64,000 bases of DNA from DASQPE01 sp041488455 (GCA_041488455.1 JBGPPG010000001.1:31695-95694); one strand, 5' to 3'; shown: positions 15,856 to 27,043, counted from the first letter of the stretch. The notes: generated from the letters alone by a model not told the origin. Made by a program: numbers and translations.

Positions 15856-15889
15856 GCCGGTCGCGGCGTCCCTTCGTCCCTGCTGGGAG
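15841..15889 (+). promoter_or_regulatory. thiC: Predicted expression platform of the TPP riboswitch
   Basis: CGAAGGGA (15841-15848), part of the aptamer junction, is perfectly complementary to TCCCTTCG (15869-15876). Directly after it, TCCC (15877-15880) can pair with GGGA (15885-15888) and hide the thiC ribosome site GGGAG (15885-15889). The two states suggest control of translation initiation. The direction of switching is inferred from complementarity only. Confidence 0.55.
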
Positions 15890-15896
15890 CGTCGCA

Positions 15897-17595
<1,699 letters not shown>

Positions 17596-17606
<11 letters not shown>

Positions 17607-18570
17607 GACGAGTTTGATCACCCGCAGCGTGTGCCGGGCGTGTGTCATGGCCGGCCTTCTGCTCGGCGGCTGCCGCGCGGACCGACCGGCCCAGGCCCCC
17701 GCGGGCGACGCCACTGCCGCCCCGGCCAATCCCGCACCGCCTGCAGGGCCACGCCAGGTGGCCGTCGTTAGGGATCTCCAGCACCCCGAGTCGGTGCACT
17801 ACGATCCCGAGCTCGACGTCTGGTTCGTCGCCAACATCAATGGCAGTCCCATCGCCAAAGACAACAATGGCTGGATCGCCCGGCTGCATGCCGACGGCTC
17901 GGTGGACTCGCTCCACTTCGTCCAGAGCGGCCGGGACGGAGCTCGACTGGACGGGCCCAAGGGCATGGCGATCGTGGGAGACACGCTTTGGGTGGCGGAC
18001 ATCGACGCCGTGCGGGCGTTCAACAAGCGGACCGGCCACCCGATCGCCACGGTAAGCTTGGCGGGCAAGGCCAAGTTCCTGAATGACGTGGCCGCGGGTC
18101 CCGACGGCATCTATGTGACCGACACCGGGATCGAGTCCAAGAAGGACGGGAGCTTCGCTCACACCGGGCCCGACCGGATCTTCCGGATCGGTCCGGGCCG
18201 CAAGGCGACGATCGCCGTCGAGACCGACAGCCTCCAGGGCCCCAACGGGATCGCCTGGGACTCGGCGGGCAAGCGCTTCGTCGTCGTGCCGTTCTTTGGC
18301 GCGACGCTCCGCGGGTGGGCACCGGGTAGCGCGCCGGTCGCGATCGGGACGGGACCGGGGCAGGAGGACGGGGTCGAGCCCGTCGGCGGCGGGCGATTCC
18401 TCGTTACATCCTGGGCCGATTCGAGCCTCTTCGTGCTCGACGCCGGAAAGACGTCACGAGTGCTCGGGAACCTGCCGTCGCCCGCCGACATCGGATGGGA
18501 TGGTGGCCGACGGCACGTCGCGGTGCCCCTGCTGCTCGAGGATCGGGTGGAGATCTGGGAGCTCCCATGA
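17596..18570 (+). CDS. Lipoprotein with SMP-30/NHL-like beta-propeller
   Basis: 324 residues. A short basic N-terminus, a hydrophobic stretch and the lipobox LLGGC indicate a lipoprotein, followed by a Pro/Ala linker. The rest has propeller-like repeats (LDGPKGMAIVGDTLWVADID, FLNDVAAGPDGIYVTDTG, PNGIAWDS) as in SMP-30 or gluconolactonase-type proteins. The start is uncertain: GTG 17596 lies in the repeat array, TTG 17614 gives a more compact signal peptide. It heads a chain of four overlapping genes. Confidence 0.72.
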
Positions 18571-19388
18571 CCGACCGAACTTCCGGGCGGCTGCGCGGCG
18601 CCGCTTCGCACGTCATCATCGCTGTGCTCGGCCTCGCCGCCGGCGCCGGCATGATGTGGAACGTTGGCCGGCGCCCGCGCCTCGACGCCGTCACCACGCA
18701 CGGCGAGTGGGTCTACGTGAGATCGCCCGGGTCGCCGGACTCGGTTCGCGCGTACGTGGGCTATCCCGAGCGAAAGGACAAGGCGCCGGCCGTCATCGTG
18801 ATCCATGAGATCTTCGGGCTCACCGACTGGGAGCCGACGGTGGTGGACCGGCTCGCCAAGAGCGGCTACGTGGCCGTCGTCCCCGATCTGCTCTCCTCCA
18901 AGTACGGCCGCTCTCCCGCCGACCCCGACTCGGGGCGCCAGCTCGTCGCCCAGCTCGAGCCGGAGCGGATAACCCGTGATCTCAACGCGGCGTTTGCGTA
19001 CCTGAACGGCCTCCCCGCGGTCCGGAAGGGCGACATTGGCATCATGGGCTTCTGCTGGGGAGGCGGCCAGAGCTTCCGGTATGCGACCGACAATCCCCGT
19101 CTCCGCGCGGCCGTGATCTGCTACGGGCCTCCGCCCGACACCGCCAGTTTCGCCCGGATCCGGGCCTCCCTCCTCGGCGTCTATGGCGAGAATGACGCCC
19201 GCATCGACGCCTCCCTTCCTGACGTGGCCGCGCGGCTCAAGGCCCTTGGCAAGTCGTTCAGCTACGAGATCTTCCCTGGCACCGGCCATGGGTTTCTCAA
19301 ACCGGGCCGCGAGGGATCCGACGGCCCGCAGGTGGAGCGGGCGTGGGGGAATGTCCTCGCCTTCTTCAAGGACAAGCTGAAAGGATGA
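18567..19388 (+). CDS. Dienelactone hydrolase family protein, membrane anchored
   Basis: 273 residues. An N-terminal membrane segment (HVIIAVLGLAAGAGMMW) precedes an alpha/beta hydrolase of the dienelactone type: Glu in IHEIFG, nucleophile Cys in GFCWGG, Asp in YGENDARI and His in GTGHGF. Cys instead of Ser is the family hallmark. The substrate is unknown; a periplasmic ester or lactone is likely. It overlaps its neighbours on both sides by ATGA, next to a gluconolactonase-like propeller, so lactone chemistry may link them. Confidence 0.83.
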   Translation: MTDRTSGRLRGAASHVIIAVLGLAAGAGMMWNVGRRPRLDAVTTHGEWVYVRSPGSPDSVRAYVGYPERKDKAPAVIVIHEIFGLTDWEPTVVDRLAKSGYVAVVPDLLSSKYGRSPADPDSGRQLVAQLEPERITRDLNAAFAYLNGLPAVRKGDIGIMGFCWGGGQSFRYATDNPRLRAAVICYGPPPDTASFARIRASLLGVYGENDARIDASLPDVAARLKALGKSFSYEIFPGTGHGFLKPGREGSDGPQVERAWGNVLAFFKDKLKG

Positions 19389-20986
19389 TTCTCCTCTCGA
19401 TCCTCCTCCAGACCGCGGCCGCCTCTCCCCTCGCCATCCGGCCCGACACCGCCCGGCCCCACCACGACGCGCTGCACTACGACGTCACCCTCGTTCTGGG
19501 CGACAGCGGCCGCCACGTCCTGGGTGAAGTGGAAACTCAATGGCGGCTCCGGTCGGACCAGCCGATCGAGGTCCAGCTCGACTCGACCATGCGCGTGATC
19601 CGCGTGCTGATGAACGGGCGGGAGAATACCCGGCTCGCGCGCACCCGGTGGGGCCGTGCCGGCGAGATCGTCGTCGTGCCGCATGATGGCAAAGCGGGCG
19701 ATTCGCTCTCGACCCGGATCCGCTATCACGGCGACGTTCTCCGGGGACTCGCATTCCGGGGGGACAAGGCTCAAGGACTCGCCATTTTCGGCGACAACTG
19801 GCCCGATCGGGCGCACGGCTGGCTGCCGGTCGAAGACTATCCGAGCGACAAGGCGACCGTGAGCTTTCACGTCCAGGCCCCGGCGGCCTATCAGGTAATC
19901 GCGAACGGAACGCTCCAGAGCGTGGACACCCTCCCCTACGGTCATCTCGTCTGGAACTACCGGATGGACCGACCGATCCCGGTCTATACCATGGTATTCG
20001 GCCTTGGGCGGTTCTCGGTCGCCCGGCTTCCCGACGCAGCCTGTGATGTGCGCTGCGTTCCCCAGACTCTGTGGACCACACCGGAGGACTCGGCGTTCGC
20101 CGCCACCGGCCCGTTCCGCCGGGTCGGGGAGATCGTGGACTTCTATTCCCGGCTCATCGGCCCGTTTCCCTATCCCGATCTGGCGCACGTGGAGTCACTG
20201 ACGCCGTTCGGCGGCATGGAGAACGCCACGGCCATCTTCTACAACGACAGCCTGTACCGGGCGCGGGCGCTTCCGGAGGAGACGGTGGCGCACGAGACCG
20301 CTCATCAGTGGTTCGGCGACGCGGTCACGGAGGACGACTGGCACCACCTGTGGCTCTCGGAGGGATTCGCGACCTATCTCGCCGCAATGTGGGCCGAGCA
20401 TGCCGGCGGTGCCGCCGCGCTCGCCACCGAGATGCGCCGGGCAGCGGAGAGCTATTTCAAGTCGCAGTGGGTCGACCGTCCGGTGCTCGACCCGGCGGTG
20501 CGCAACCTCGACTCGCTGTTGAACGAGAACAACTACCAGAAGGGCTCGTGGGTGTTGCACCAGCTGCGCGGCCTCATTGGCGATTCCGCCTTCGTGGCCG
20601 GACTCCGCGCGTACTACACGACCTACAAGGACAGCACCGCCCTCTCCGCCGACCTGGCCCACGTGATGACGGGCGTGGCCGGCCGCGATCTCGATTGGTA
20701 CTTCCGTCAAGCGCTGACCCAGCCGGGCTACCCGGTGCTCGACGTGCGCTGGAGTCAGGCGGCGGGGAAGCTCACGCTGTCCGTAGTGCAGACCCAGAAG
20801 CCGGAGTGGGGCACGTATCGGATGCCCGGACTCGAGCTGGCCATCGACGGGAAGATCGTGCGGCTCGACATCGAGGGCCGCGAGACACGGGCCGTGCTCG
20901 ACGGGTTCCCGCGCGCGCCGAAGAAGATCGTGGTGGACCCCGGCGCCTGGTGGCTGGCAAGGAGCAGTGTGACCAAAGTCCGGTGA
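19385..20986 (+). CDS. M1 family zinc aminopeptidase, secreted
   Basis: 533 residues with a short signal sequence (ILLSILLQTAAASPLA). The exopeptidase motif GGMEN, zinc site HETAHQWFGD and downstream SEGFATY are all present, as is the usual catalytic region. Shorter than full-length PepN, like other bacterial secreted M1 peptidases that lack the large C-terminal domain. ATGA overlap upstream and GTGA overlap downstream. Confidence 0.9.
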   Translation: MILLSILLQTAAASPLAIRPDTARPHHDALHYDVTLVLGDSGRHVLGEVETQWRLRSDQPIEVQLDSTMRVIRVLMNGRENTRLARTRWGRAGEIVVVPHDGKAGDSLSTRIRYHGDVLRGLAFRGDKAQGLAIFGDNWPDRAHGWLPVEDYPSDKATVSFHVQAPAAYQVIANGTLQSVDTLPYGHLVWNYRMDRPIPVYTMVFGLGRFSVARLPDAACDVRCVPQTLWTTPEDSAFAATGPFRRVGEIVDFYSRLIGPFPYPDLAHVESLTPFGGMENATAIFYNDSLYRARALPEETVAHETAHQWFGDAVTEDDWHHLWLSEGFATYLAAMWAEHAGGAAALATEMRRAAESYFKSQWVDRPVLDPAVRNLDSLLNENNYQKGSWVLHQLRGLIGDSAFVAGLRAYYTTYKDSTALSADLAHVMTGVAGRDLDWYFRQALTQPGYPVLDVRWSQAAGKLTLSVVQTQKPEWGTYRMPGLELAIDGKIVRLDIEGRETRAVLDGFPRAPKKIVVDPGAWWLARSSVTKVR

Positions 20987-21726
20987 GAGCGGCGATCGCG
21001 GTCCTGCTCGTGTCCGCGTGCGCCGGGCTGTCGCCGCTTCGTGGCCGCGCGGTCGTCGGCCGCGACGCCTACGTGATCTTTGTCGGCGATGGACCCGGAG
21101 GTCAGGCGGACCTCTTCGCCGTCAGGGCGGACGGCGGCCCTGTGTTTCAGATCACCTTTACCAGCGTGGTCGAAGCCGCACCCGCGCTGTCGCCCGACGG
21201 CGGGACCGTGGCTTTTCTGCGCGGGCGCACCACAGGCGACTCGGTCCCAGTCGCCCTATGGGCCCTCAACCTGTTGAGCGGCGCGGAGCGCGAGCTCCCG
21301 CTGCCGGCGGGCGCGGGCGCGGATCGCGTGGGGTGGTCGGCGGACGGGAAGCTCATCTACGTGCGGGCCGGAAGCACGCGGTATGTGGTGCACGCGCCTC
21401 CCGCCGCGGCGCCCGCGCGGATCCTCGGCGAGGTCGAGCGCGCGGCCGCGGACTCGAGCTTCGCCGTCCTCCTCGGTGACCCGCCATTTGGCCGCGCGGT
21501 CCCCTGCGATCACGCCCTCTGCGTGCAGGGGGACTCGGGAGCGCCGAGCCGCTTTGCGGAGAACGCGCACGACGCCGCGCGTTGGGGGGCCGACTCGGTG
21601 GGATTCTTCTCGGGCGCGGACCTGGTCGTGCGTCCGCTGGGGACCGGGCGCGTGCGGCGGGTGGAGTGGAGCGCCGCGCCGGCGAGGCCGAGGGAGATGA
21701 CGGTCTTTCTAGGGAGGAGTGAGTAG
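20983..21726 (+). CDS. TolB-like beta-propeller lipoprotein
   Basis: 247 residues starting at GTG 20983, which overlaps the M1 stop as GTGA. N-terminal AIAVLLVSAC is a lipobox. WD40-like PD40 repeats follow: GQADLFAVRADGGPVFQIT, PALSPDGGTVAFLRG, VGWSADGKLIYVRAG. The family usually senses or scaffolds in the periplasm. Its last codons and TAG stop lie within a 7-bp repeat array. Confidence 0.75.
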   Translation: MRAAIAVLLVSACAGLSPLRGRAVVGRDAYVIFVGDGPGGQADLFAVRADGGPVFQITFTSVVEAAPALSPDGGTVAFLRGRTTGDSVPVALWALNLLSGAERELPLPAGAGADRVGWSADGKLIYVRAGSTRYVVHAPPAAAPARILGEVERAAADSSFAVLLGDPPFGRAVPCDHALCVQGDSGAPSRFAENAHDAARWGADSVGFFSGADLVVRPLGTGRVRRVEWSAAPARPREMTVFLGRSE

Positions 21727-21771
21727 GGAGAAGTTCCCCTCACTTCTCACTTCTCACTTCCCACTTCTCAC
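21712..21771. repeat. 7-bp array forming a convergent hairpin
   Basis: Forward heptads GGGAGGA, GTGAGTA, GGGAGAA (21712-21732) face five reverse heptads CCCTCAC, TTCTCAC, TTCTCAC, TTCCCAC, TTCTCAC (21737-21771). The arms complement each other and cover both stop codons: TAG of the TolB-like gene and TGA of the tetR gene. Same consensus as the array at 6915. Confidence 0.88.
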
Positions 21772-22355
21772 TGCTTTATCGCGTGCCACGCCGCTTCCAC
21801 GGCCTGGGCGGCCTGGGGATGGTCCGGCGTCCATTCCTTGGTGCAGACCCGCTCTGCCGCGAACGAGACCACCGCGAGCCAGACAGCCACCCAGAGGTCG
21901 GCCGGCCCCGGGCGCACCAGCCCATCCGACTTGCCGGCCGCGACGACCTGCTGGAGGGCTCCGCGCACTTCGCGGGCGGCCTCACGGCTTTTCTCGTCGA
22001 GGTAGCGCTCGTCACGGAACTGGAGGACCATGCGTGCACCGGCCGGGTCGTGCTCGGCGGCCTCCAGCAGTCGGCGACCTATGCGCTGGAGTCGCTCCGA
22101 GGCCCGGGCATTGTGATCCGCTTCCGCTTCCGTGATGACCCCGAGGGCCCAGCGCTGCGCGGCCCGATACACGGCGTTGAGCAGATCTTCCTTGCCCGAG
22201 AAATGGCGGTAAATCGTGCCCTCGGCGACCCCGGCGTGCGCCGCGATGGCGGGGGTCGTGGTGTCCCGGAAGCCACCGGTGGTGTAGAGCTCGAGCGCCG
22301 CGCGGAGCAGCTTCTGCCGAGTCGCCTCGCCGTCGCGTCGGGGGGTGGCGCACAT
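21768..22355 (-). CDS. TetR family transcriptional regulator
   Basis: 195 residues with an N-terminal helix-turn-helix (TTTPAIAAHAGVAEGTIYRHFSGKEDLL begins near residue 32) and an all-helical ligand domain. No ligand can be assigned. It is divergent from the thioredoxin-like gene across 75 nt, its most likely target besides itself. Its stop codon is part of the repeat array. Confidence 0.9.
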   Translation of the reverse strand: MCATPRRDGEATRQKLLRAALELYTTGGFRDTTTPAIAAHAGVAEGTIYRHFSGKEDLLNAVYRAAQRWALGVITEAEADHNARASERLQRIGRRLLEAAEHDPAGARMVLQFRDERYLDEKSREAAREVRGALQQVVAAGKSDGLVRPGPADLWVAVWLAVVSFAAERVCTKEWTPDHPQAAQAVEAAWHAIKQ

Positions 22356-22430
22356 GCCGGGAATCTAGCCGCGCCCTCGCGGACCTGCGGGCGGAACCCG
22401 GGTGCGCATCTTGCGGTTTCCAGGTGACCT

Positions 22431-22958
22431 ATGACCGACTTCCGCGCGCTGTGGAACCTGGCGCTTCCGTATGACGCCTTCCTCGCCGCGAGTGACCTCA
22501 AGCACCGCGGGCTCTGGGAGGGGCTGCACCGGCTCGCCCGCGTACCGGACTGGGCGCTGGCCGCCGTCCCCGCCGACGCGGGCCGCCGGCTATTGGTGCT
22601 CGCGGAGGACTGGTGTGGAGACGCGTCCAACACGATACCGGTGCTTGCGCGGCTCGCCGACCTGGCGCCCGGCGTCGAGCTTCGGGTCCTGCGCCGCGAC
22701 GAGCACCCCGAGGTGATGGACCGCTACCTCACCAACGGGGCGCGATCGATCCCCATCGTGATCGTGCTGGACCGGGACTTCAGCGAGCTCGGTCATTGGG
22801 GCCCCCGGCCTGAGGCCCTGCAAAGCTGGGTGCTCGCCGAGCGGGCGCGCGGCATTCCGAAGGAGGAGCTCTATCCGTCGGTGCGGAAGTGGTATGCCCG
22901 GGACCACGGCGAGACGACACTGCGCGAGGTGCTCCAGGCGGCGAAGCTCGCGGCCTGA
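22431..22958 (+). CDS. Thioredoxin-fold protein with single active-site Cys
   Basis: 175 residues of the thioredoxin_9 type. The active-site loop is EDWCGDASN, one Cys only, so it cannot act as a classical dithiol reductase; monothiol or glutathione- or bacillithiol-type chemistry, or a structural role, is more likely. The cis-Pro loop is ARSIPIVIV. It may be controlled by the divergent TetR. Confidence 0.8.
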   Translation: MTDFRALWNLALPYDAFLAASDLKHRGLWEGLHRLARVPDWALAAVPADAGRRLLVLAEDWCGDASNTIPVLARLADLAPGVELRVLRRDEHPEVMDRYLTNGARSIPIVIVLDRDFSELGHWGPRPEALQSWVLAERARGIPKEELYPSVRKWYARDHGETTLREVLQAAKLAA

Positions 22959-22970
22959 CCTAACCGGGGC

Positions 22971-24176
22971 TCAGAACATCCACCCGAACCCGAAGGCGAG
23001 CCGGGTCTTATCGGGGCCCCGGGCGACGCTCAGGGTGAAGGCCGTGCTTCGGAGCACGCGCAGCGCGACACCGGCGCCACCGCCGACTTTGACCCCGTTG
23101 GTGGTAAGCGTGAACTCCGTGTCCTCGAAGACCCGCCCCGCATCCACAAAGCCCACCAGCACGAGCCCGGCCACGTTGGCGAACGAGATGAGGTTCTGCC
23201 GGACCTCGAAATTGCCCAGCAGCACTCCCTTGCCGGCCAGACGGCCGCTCTCGATGCCGCGAAACGAGAACGACCCGCCGAGCACCGGAATCGCGCGCTC
23301 CCAGCCGGGAATCATGTACCGGGCGTCGAGTGTCGGGCTGCCATAGAGCTGAGACCCCGCCAGCCTGGCCGCGAGCACAGTGCCCTCGCGCACCTGCATC
23401 CACCCGCGAAGCACGCTGTACGCGCGCTCGTACCCCGTGCCGCTGGCAGCCACCTGATATCCGGCCTCGAGCAACACCCCGTGGTGCGGGTCGTATTCCG
23501 TATCCCGGCTGTCGAGCACCAGCGCGGCGCGCAGGTACGCGTCGTCCTGCTGGAGCGAAGTGCCGATGGTCTGGAGAAACACCGACGTCCCCTCGTCGTG
23601 GGCGACGAACTTGGCGGACTCGGCCGAGCCCTGAAGCGCGACGTGCAGCGGCCCGGTGATCCGGCGCGTCACCTCCACCAGCGCCTGGTACCGCGTCCGC
23701 TGCACCTTGTAGAAGAAGGGGTCGGCGTCGGTGACGTTCGCGCTGTTGGAGACGGTCTCGTTCCCGATCCCGAAGAAGCCGTAGCGCGCCTCGCGGGTCG
23801 CCAGGAGCAATCCGGAGAAGCGCCAGTCCTTGACCAGGAGCGGGGCCCCGAACTGCGCCACCGCGAACCGGGTACCGCGGAAGCCAATGCCGACGTCGAG
23901 CTGAGCGAACGCGCGCGCCGTGACGCGCTCCTCGTAGGGCGCGGCCTGCGACCGGCGGATCCGGAATGAGATGAGCGGTCCGTCGTTGGCGAGCCCGGAG
24001 AGGTAGGGGAAGTAGCTCGTGCGCCAGGGCACGTCGGTATTGGTGCGCGGCGGCGCGGCTGGCGCCGGCTGGGCGGGCGGTGCGGGGGCCGAGGGCTCCT
24101 GCGCTTGTGCCGGCGGGCCCGCGAGCGATCCCAGGGACGCGAGCCACACCGCCGCCCGGCGAAGGCAGGGCCGCAT
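22971..24176 (-). CDS. Omp85/BamA-type outer-membrane beta-barrel protein
   Basis: 401 residues with a signal peptide ending AQAQ and a Pro/Ala-rich linker. The rest reads as surface-antigen barrel: alternating strands, YGFFGIGNET, DSRDTEYDPHHGVLLEAGY, GGSFSFRGI, and an aromatic C-terminal strand ending in Phe. There are no POTRA repeats, so it is barrel-only, like patatin-linked or stand-alone Omp85 relatives. It shows the host has an outer membrane. Coupled by TGATG to the asparaginase gene. Confidence 0.83.
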   Translation of the reverse strand: MRPCLRRAAVWLASLGSLAGPPAQAQEPSAPAPPAQPAPAAPPRTNTDVPWRTSYFPYLSGLANDGPLISFRIRRSQAAPYEERVTARAFAQLDVGIGFRGTRFAVAQFGAPLLVKDWRFSGLLLATREARYGFFGIGNETVSNSANVTDADPFFYKVQRTRYQALVEVTRRITGPLHVALQGSAESAKFVAHDEGTSVFLQTIGTSLQQDDAYLRAALVLDSRDTEYDPHHGVLLEAGYQVAASGTGYERAYSVLRGWMQVREGTVLAARLAGSQLYGSPTLDARYMIPGWERAIPVLGGSFSFRGIESGRLAGKGVLLGNFEVRQNLISFANVAGLVLVGFVDAGRVFEDTEFTLTTNGVKVGGGAGVALRVLRSTAFTLSVARGPDKTRLAFGFGWMF

Positions 24177-25222
24177 CAGGTCGGTCTCTCGAACATAGAG
24201 GCCGCGTCTCGTAGCGCCGCCTCGCGGCCGTCGTGGGCCGCGTACTTGCCGGGATAGAGACTGGCCGCGCCGAACTCACCGCGCTTGGTCACCGCGTAGA
24301 ACTTGAGATCGAACTTCGGCCGCCCGTCGGGATAGAGCAGGCGCGGGGGCGTGAGCGCGAGCACGCGCCGGAGCGTCTCGAGGCAGGCGTCGGTCGGCTT
24401 CATGCCTCGGCGCATGTGCTCGACGGTGAGGAAGCCGCCCGAGACCATGATGTTCGACTCGCCGCGCCCGGTTGATCCTGCCGCACCGACTTCGTTGTCG
24501 GTGTACTGGCCGGCCCCGACGATCGCGCTGTCCCCCACGCGCCCGGCGATCTTGAAGGCGAGGCCGCTCGTGGTGGTCACGGACGACACGTCGCCCGCCG
24601 CGTTGACGACGTCCAGATTGATCGTGCCGGTCGGCCTGGCCACCATCGGCGTCTTGGGCGCGACGTCGAGCCAGTCGTCGTTCGGGCCGCGGTTGGCGCG
24701 CCATTCGAGCCAGGCCTGGCGCGACTCGGGAGTCAGCAGGTCCTCTTCCTTGAATCCATAGGAAAGCGCGAAGCGCTTGGCGCCCTCGCCCACCAGCAGG
24801 ATGTGGTTGGTGTACAGCATCACCAGCTTCGCCACCTCGCTCGGGGTCTTGATCCCTTCGAGCGCGGCGACCGCACCGGCGCGCTTGGTCGGGCCGTGCA
24901 TGCACGAGGCGTCCAGCTGGACCACCCCGTCCTCGTTGGGCAGGCCCCCGTACCCCACCGAGTTGTCGGTTGGATCGAGCTCCTGGATCTTGACGCCCTC
25001 GATCGCGGCGTCGAGGGTGTCGGTCCCCTGAAGCAGGAGCTCCATCGCCCGGCTCACGGCCGGGAGACCGTTGGCCGAGCTGACCGCGGCGGCCCGCGCG
25101 GTGCGACGGCGCAGGACGGCGGGGGCGGCGATCGCTGCGGCTCCCAACGACGGGAGGCGCAGCGACACGGCAGCAGCTCCCGCCGCGCCGAGAAACCCGC
25201 GGCGGGTCAATGCGCTGAGCAT
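24176..25222 (-). CDS. N4-glycosylasparaginase / isoaspartyl peptidase (Ntn)
   Basis: 348 residues with a twin-arginine signal (TRRGFLGAAGAA), so it is exported folded. The family self-cleaves before a Thr; here the candidate is Thr in PTGTINLD, followed by ttsGLAFKIAGRVGDSAIVGAGQY and GAAGSTGRGE, the conserved substrate loops. It would hydrolyse beta-aspartyl or N-glycosyl-asparagine bonds. Divergent from the TPR gene. Confidence 0.86.
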   Translation of the reverse strand: MLSALTRRGFLGAAGAAAVSLRLPSLGAAAIAAPAVLRRRTARAAAVSSANGLPAVSRAMELLLQGTDTLDAAIEGVKIQELDPTDNSVGYGGLPNEDGVVQLDASCMHGPTKRAGAVAALEGIKTPSEVAKLVMLYTNHILLVGEGAKRFALSYGFKEEDLLTPESRQAWLEWRANRGPNDDWLDVAPKTPMVARPTGTINLDVVNAAGDVSSVTTTSGLAFKIAGRVGDSAIVGAGQYTDNEVGAAGSTGRGESNIMVSGGFLTVEHMRRGMKPTDACLETLRRVLALTPPRLLYPDGRPKFDLKFYAVTKRGEFGAASLYPGKYAAHDGREAALRDAASMFERPT

Positions 25223-25239
25223 GCAGGCACCCTCTCTGT

Positions 25240-26001
25240 GTGGAACCGATCGTGCGGGATTTAGGGCGCCCAGCGGAAGATGTCAACTTGCCGCCGCTCG
25301 GAGCGGTTCGTACGTTTGGGCCGTTGACGCCGCCGACTCCGCTCCGCCCGCCCGCCGCCCGCGACCCCACGTCGATCGAGGACCCGCTCTCGCTCGCCCG
25401 CATCGCCGTGGCGGCGATCCTGCTCTTCGCTACGATCGTGGCGTTGCTGCTCTGGGCTACGGGCCTCGTGCCGAGAGCTCTCGTACTCGTCGGCGTTCTC
25501 TGGGCGCTCTACGGATTCGTGCTGGGGCTCCTGGGCGGCGTGCTCGAACCGCTGGTGGAGGGTCTCGGCCGGGCCTTCACCGACGTCGGCCTCGTGCGCG
25601 CGGGAGGCGGCTACTCCCCCATCGAGACCCTTGTGGCCCAGGGGCACTACGCTGAGGCAGCGGAGGCCTATCGCGAGCGCGCGCAGACACCGGACGACCG
25701 CGCGGAGGCGACGCTCCGCCGCGCCGCTCTCCTCGCCGGCGTGCTGGGCGAGCCGGAGACAGCCGGCGCGGAGCTGGAAAATCTCCGGGCCAGCGACAAG
25801 CGGCTCACCCCGGCCGAGGACATCCGCGTCGGCCTCGCTCTGGCCGAGCTGGCCGAGCACCGGCTTGGCGATCCCGGGCGTGCCATGGCCGAGCTGCGCC
25901 GCCTGATCGATCGCTACCCGAGCGGCCGCCACCTGCGCCGCCTCCGGGCGGGGCTGGCGGAGCTCAAGGCCCAACGCTTCCACGATGCCCCGACGACCTA
26001 G
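25240..26001 (+). CDS. Membrane protein with tetratricopeptide-like repeats
   Basis: Up to 253 residues: two close hydrophobic segments (IAVAAILLFATIVALLLWATG and VLVGVLWALYGFVLGLLGG), then helical repeats with YAEAAEAYRERA and LAELAEHRLGDPGRAMAELRRLIDRYP typical of TPR. The GTG 25240 lies in the divergent promoter gap; TTG 25324 is an alternative. Function unknown; it shares a transcript with NAD salvage genes. Confidence 0.6.
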   Translation: MEPIVRDLGRPAEDVNLPPLGAVRTFGPLTPPTPLRPPAARDPTSIEDPLSLARIAVAAILLFATIVALLLWATGLVPRALVLVGVLWALYGFVLGLLGGVLEPLVEGLGRAFTDVGLVRAGGGYSPIETLVAQGHYAEAAEAYRERAQTPDDRAEATLRRAALLAGVLGEPETAGAELENLRASDKRLTPAEDIRVGLALAELAEHRLGDPGRAMAELRRLIDRYPSGRHLRRLRAGLAELKAQRFHDAPTT

Positions 26002-27043
26002 GCTCGACCCCGCCATCTTCCACCTGCCGGTCGAGAAGATGCGGGCAGGCTACTACTCGGACAAGTATTTCGTCCGCGCGAGGGAGGTCCTCCTCGCCGA
26101 CCGGCATCGGCCCCGCGTGACCATGCAAGTGTTCGGGAAGGCGCACGCGTTTCTGGGCGGGGTTGACGAAGCGGTCGCAATCCTGAAGCTGTGCGCCATC
26201 GCCTGGCCCGACCTCACGGTGCACGCCCTCTACGAGGGGGAGGAGATCGCCCCGTGGGAGACGGTGCTCCTGATCGAGGGCCCCTACGACGCCTTCGCCC
26301 ACCTGGAGACGCTGTATCTCGGCGTTCTCGCGCGGCGCACGCGCGTCGGCACCAACACGCGGCGCGTCGTGGAGGCCGCGGCACCGAAGGAGGTCATCTT
26401 CTTCCCCGCGCGGCATGACCACTGGCTGGTGCAGACCGGTGACGGCTACGCGGCGCACATCGCCGGCGCCATCGGCGTGTCGACTGATGCGCAGGCTTCC
26501 TGGTGGGGGAGCGAGGGCATGGGCACGGTGCCCCACGGACTCATCGCCGCCTACGGCGGCGACACGGCGCTCGCGACCCGGAAATTCGAGCAGTACGTAG
26601 CCGGCGACGTCAAACTCGTGGCCCTGGTCGATTTCGAGAACGACTGCGTGCGGACCTCGCTCGAGGTGGCGAGCGCGCTGGGCGACCGTCTCTACGGTGT
26701 CCGGCTCGACACCAGCGAGATGCTGGTGGACCGCTCGCTCTGGAACCAGATGGGCCGAGAGAAACCCACGGGCGTGAACCCGCCGCTCGTGCGGAACGTC
26801 CGCTCGGCGCTGGACCGTCATGGCTTCAAGCGGGTGAAGATCGTCGTGTCCGGAGGGTTCACGGTCGAGAAGATCCGGGAGTTCGAGGCGCAGGGTGTGC
26901 CGGTGGATGCGTACGGGGTGGGCTCGTCCCTGTTCCAGGGACGTTACGACTTCACGGCGGACGTCGTGCTGCTGGAGGGAAAGCCGTGCGCCAAGGCCGG
27001 CCGGGAGTATCGGCCGAATCCAAGGCTCGAGCTGGTGAAATGA
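25985..27043 (+). CDS. pncB: Nicotinate phosphoribosyltransferase
   Basis: 352 residues of the type II NAPRTase fold. Seen: GYYSDKYF near the start, GPYDAFAHLETLYLGVLARRT, the FFPARHDH histidine region thought to be autophosphorylated, IGVSTDAQASWWGSEGMGTVPHG, LVDFENDC and VSGGFTVEKI with the phosphate loop GVGSSL. It converts nicotinate and PRPP to NaMN. The start overlaps the TPR gene by 17 nt, and the next gene encodes the enzyme that makes nicotinate. Confidence 0.92.
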   Translation: MPRRPRLDPAIFHLPVEKMRAGYYSDKYFVRAREVLLADRHRPRVTMQVFGKAHAFLGGVDEAVAILKLCAIAWPDLTVHALYEGEEIAPWETVLLIEGPYDAFAHLETLYLGVLARRTRVGTNTRRVVEAAAPKEVIFFPARHDHWLVQTGDGYAAHIAGAIGVSTDAQASWWGSEGMGTVPHGLIAAYGGDTALATRKFEQYVAGDVKLVALVDFENDCVRTSLEVASALGDRLYGVRLDTSEMLVDRSLWNQMGREKPTGVNPPLVRNVRSALDRHGFKRVKIVVSGGFTVEKIREFEAQGVPVDAYGVGSSLFQGRYDFTADVVLLEGKPCAKAGREYRPNPRLELVK

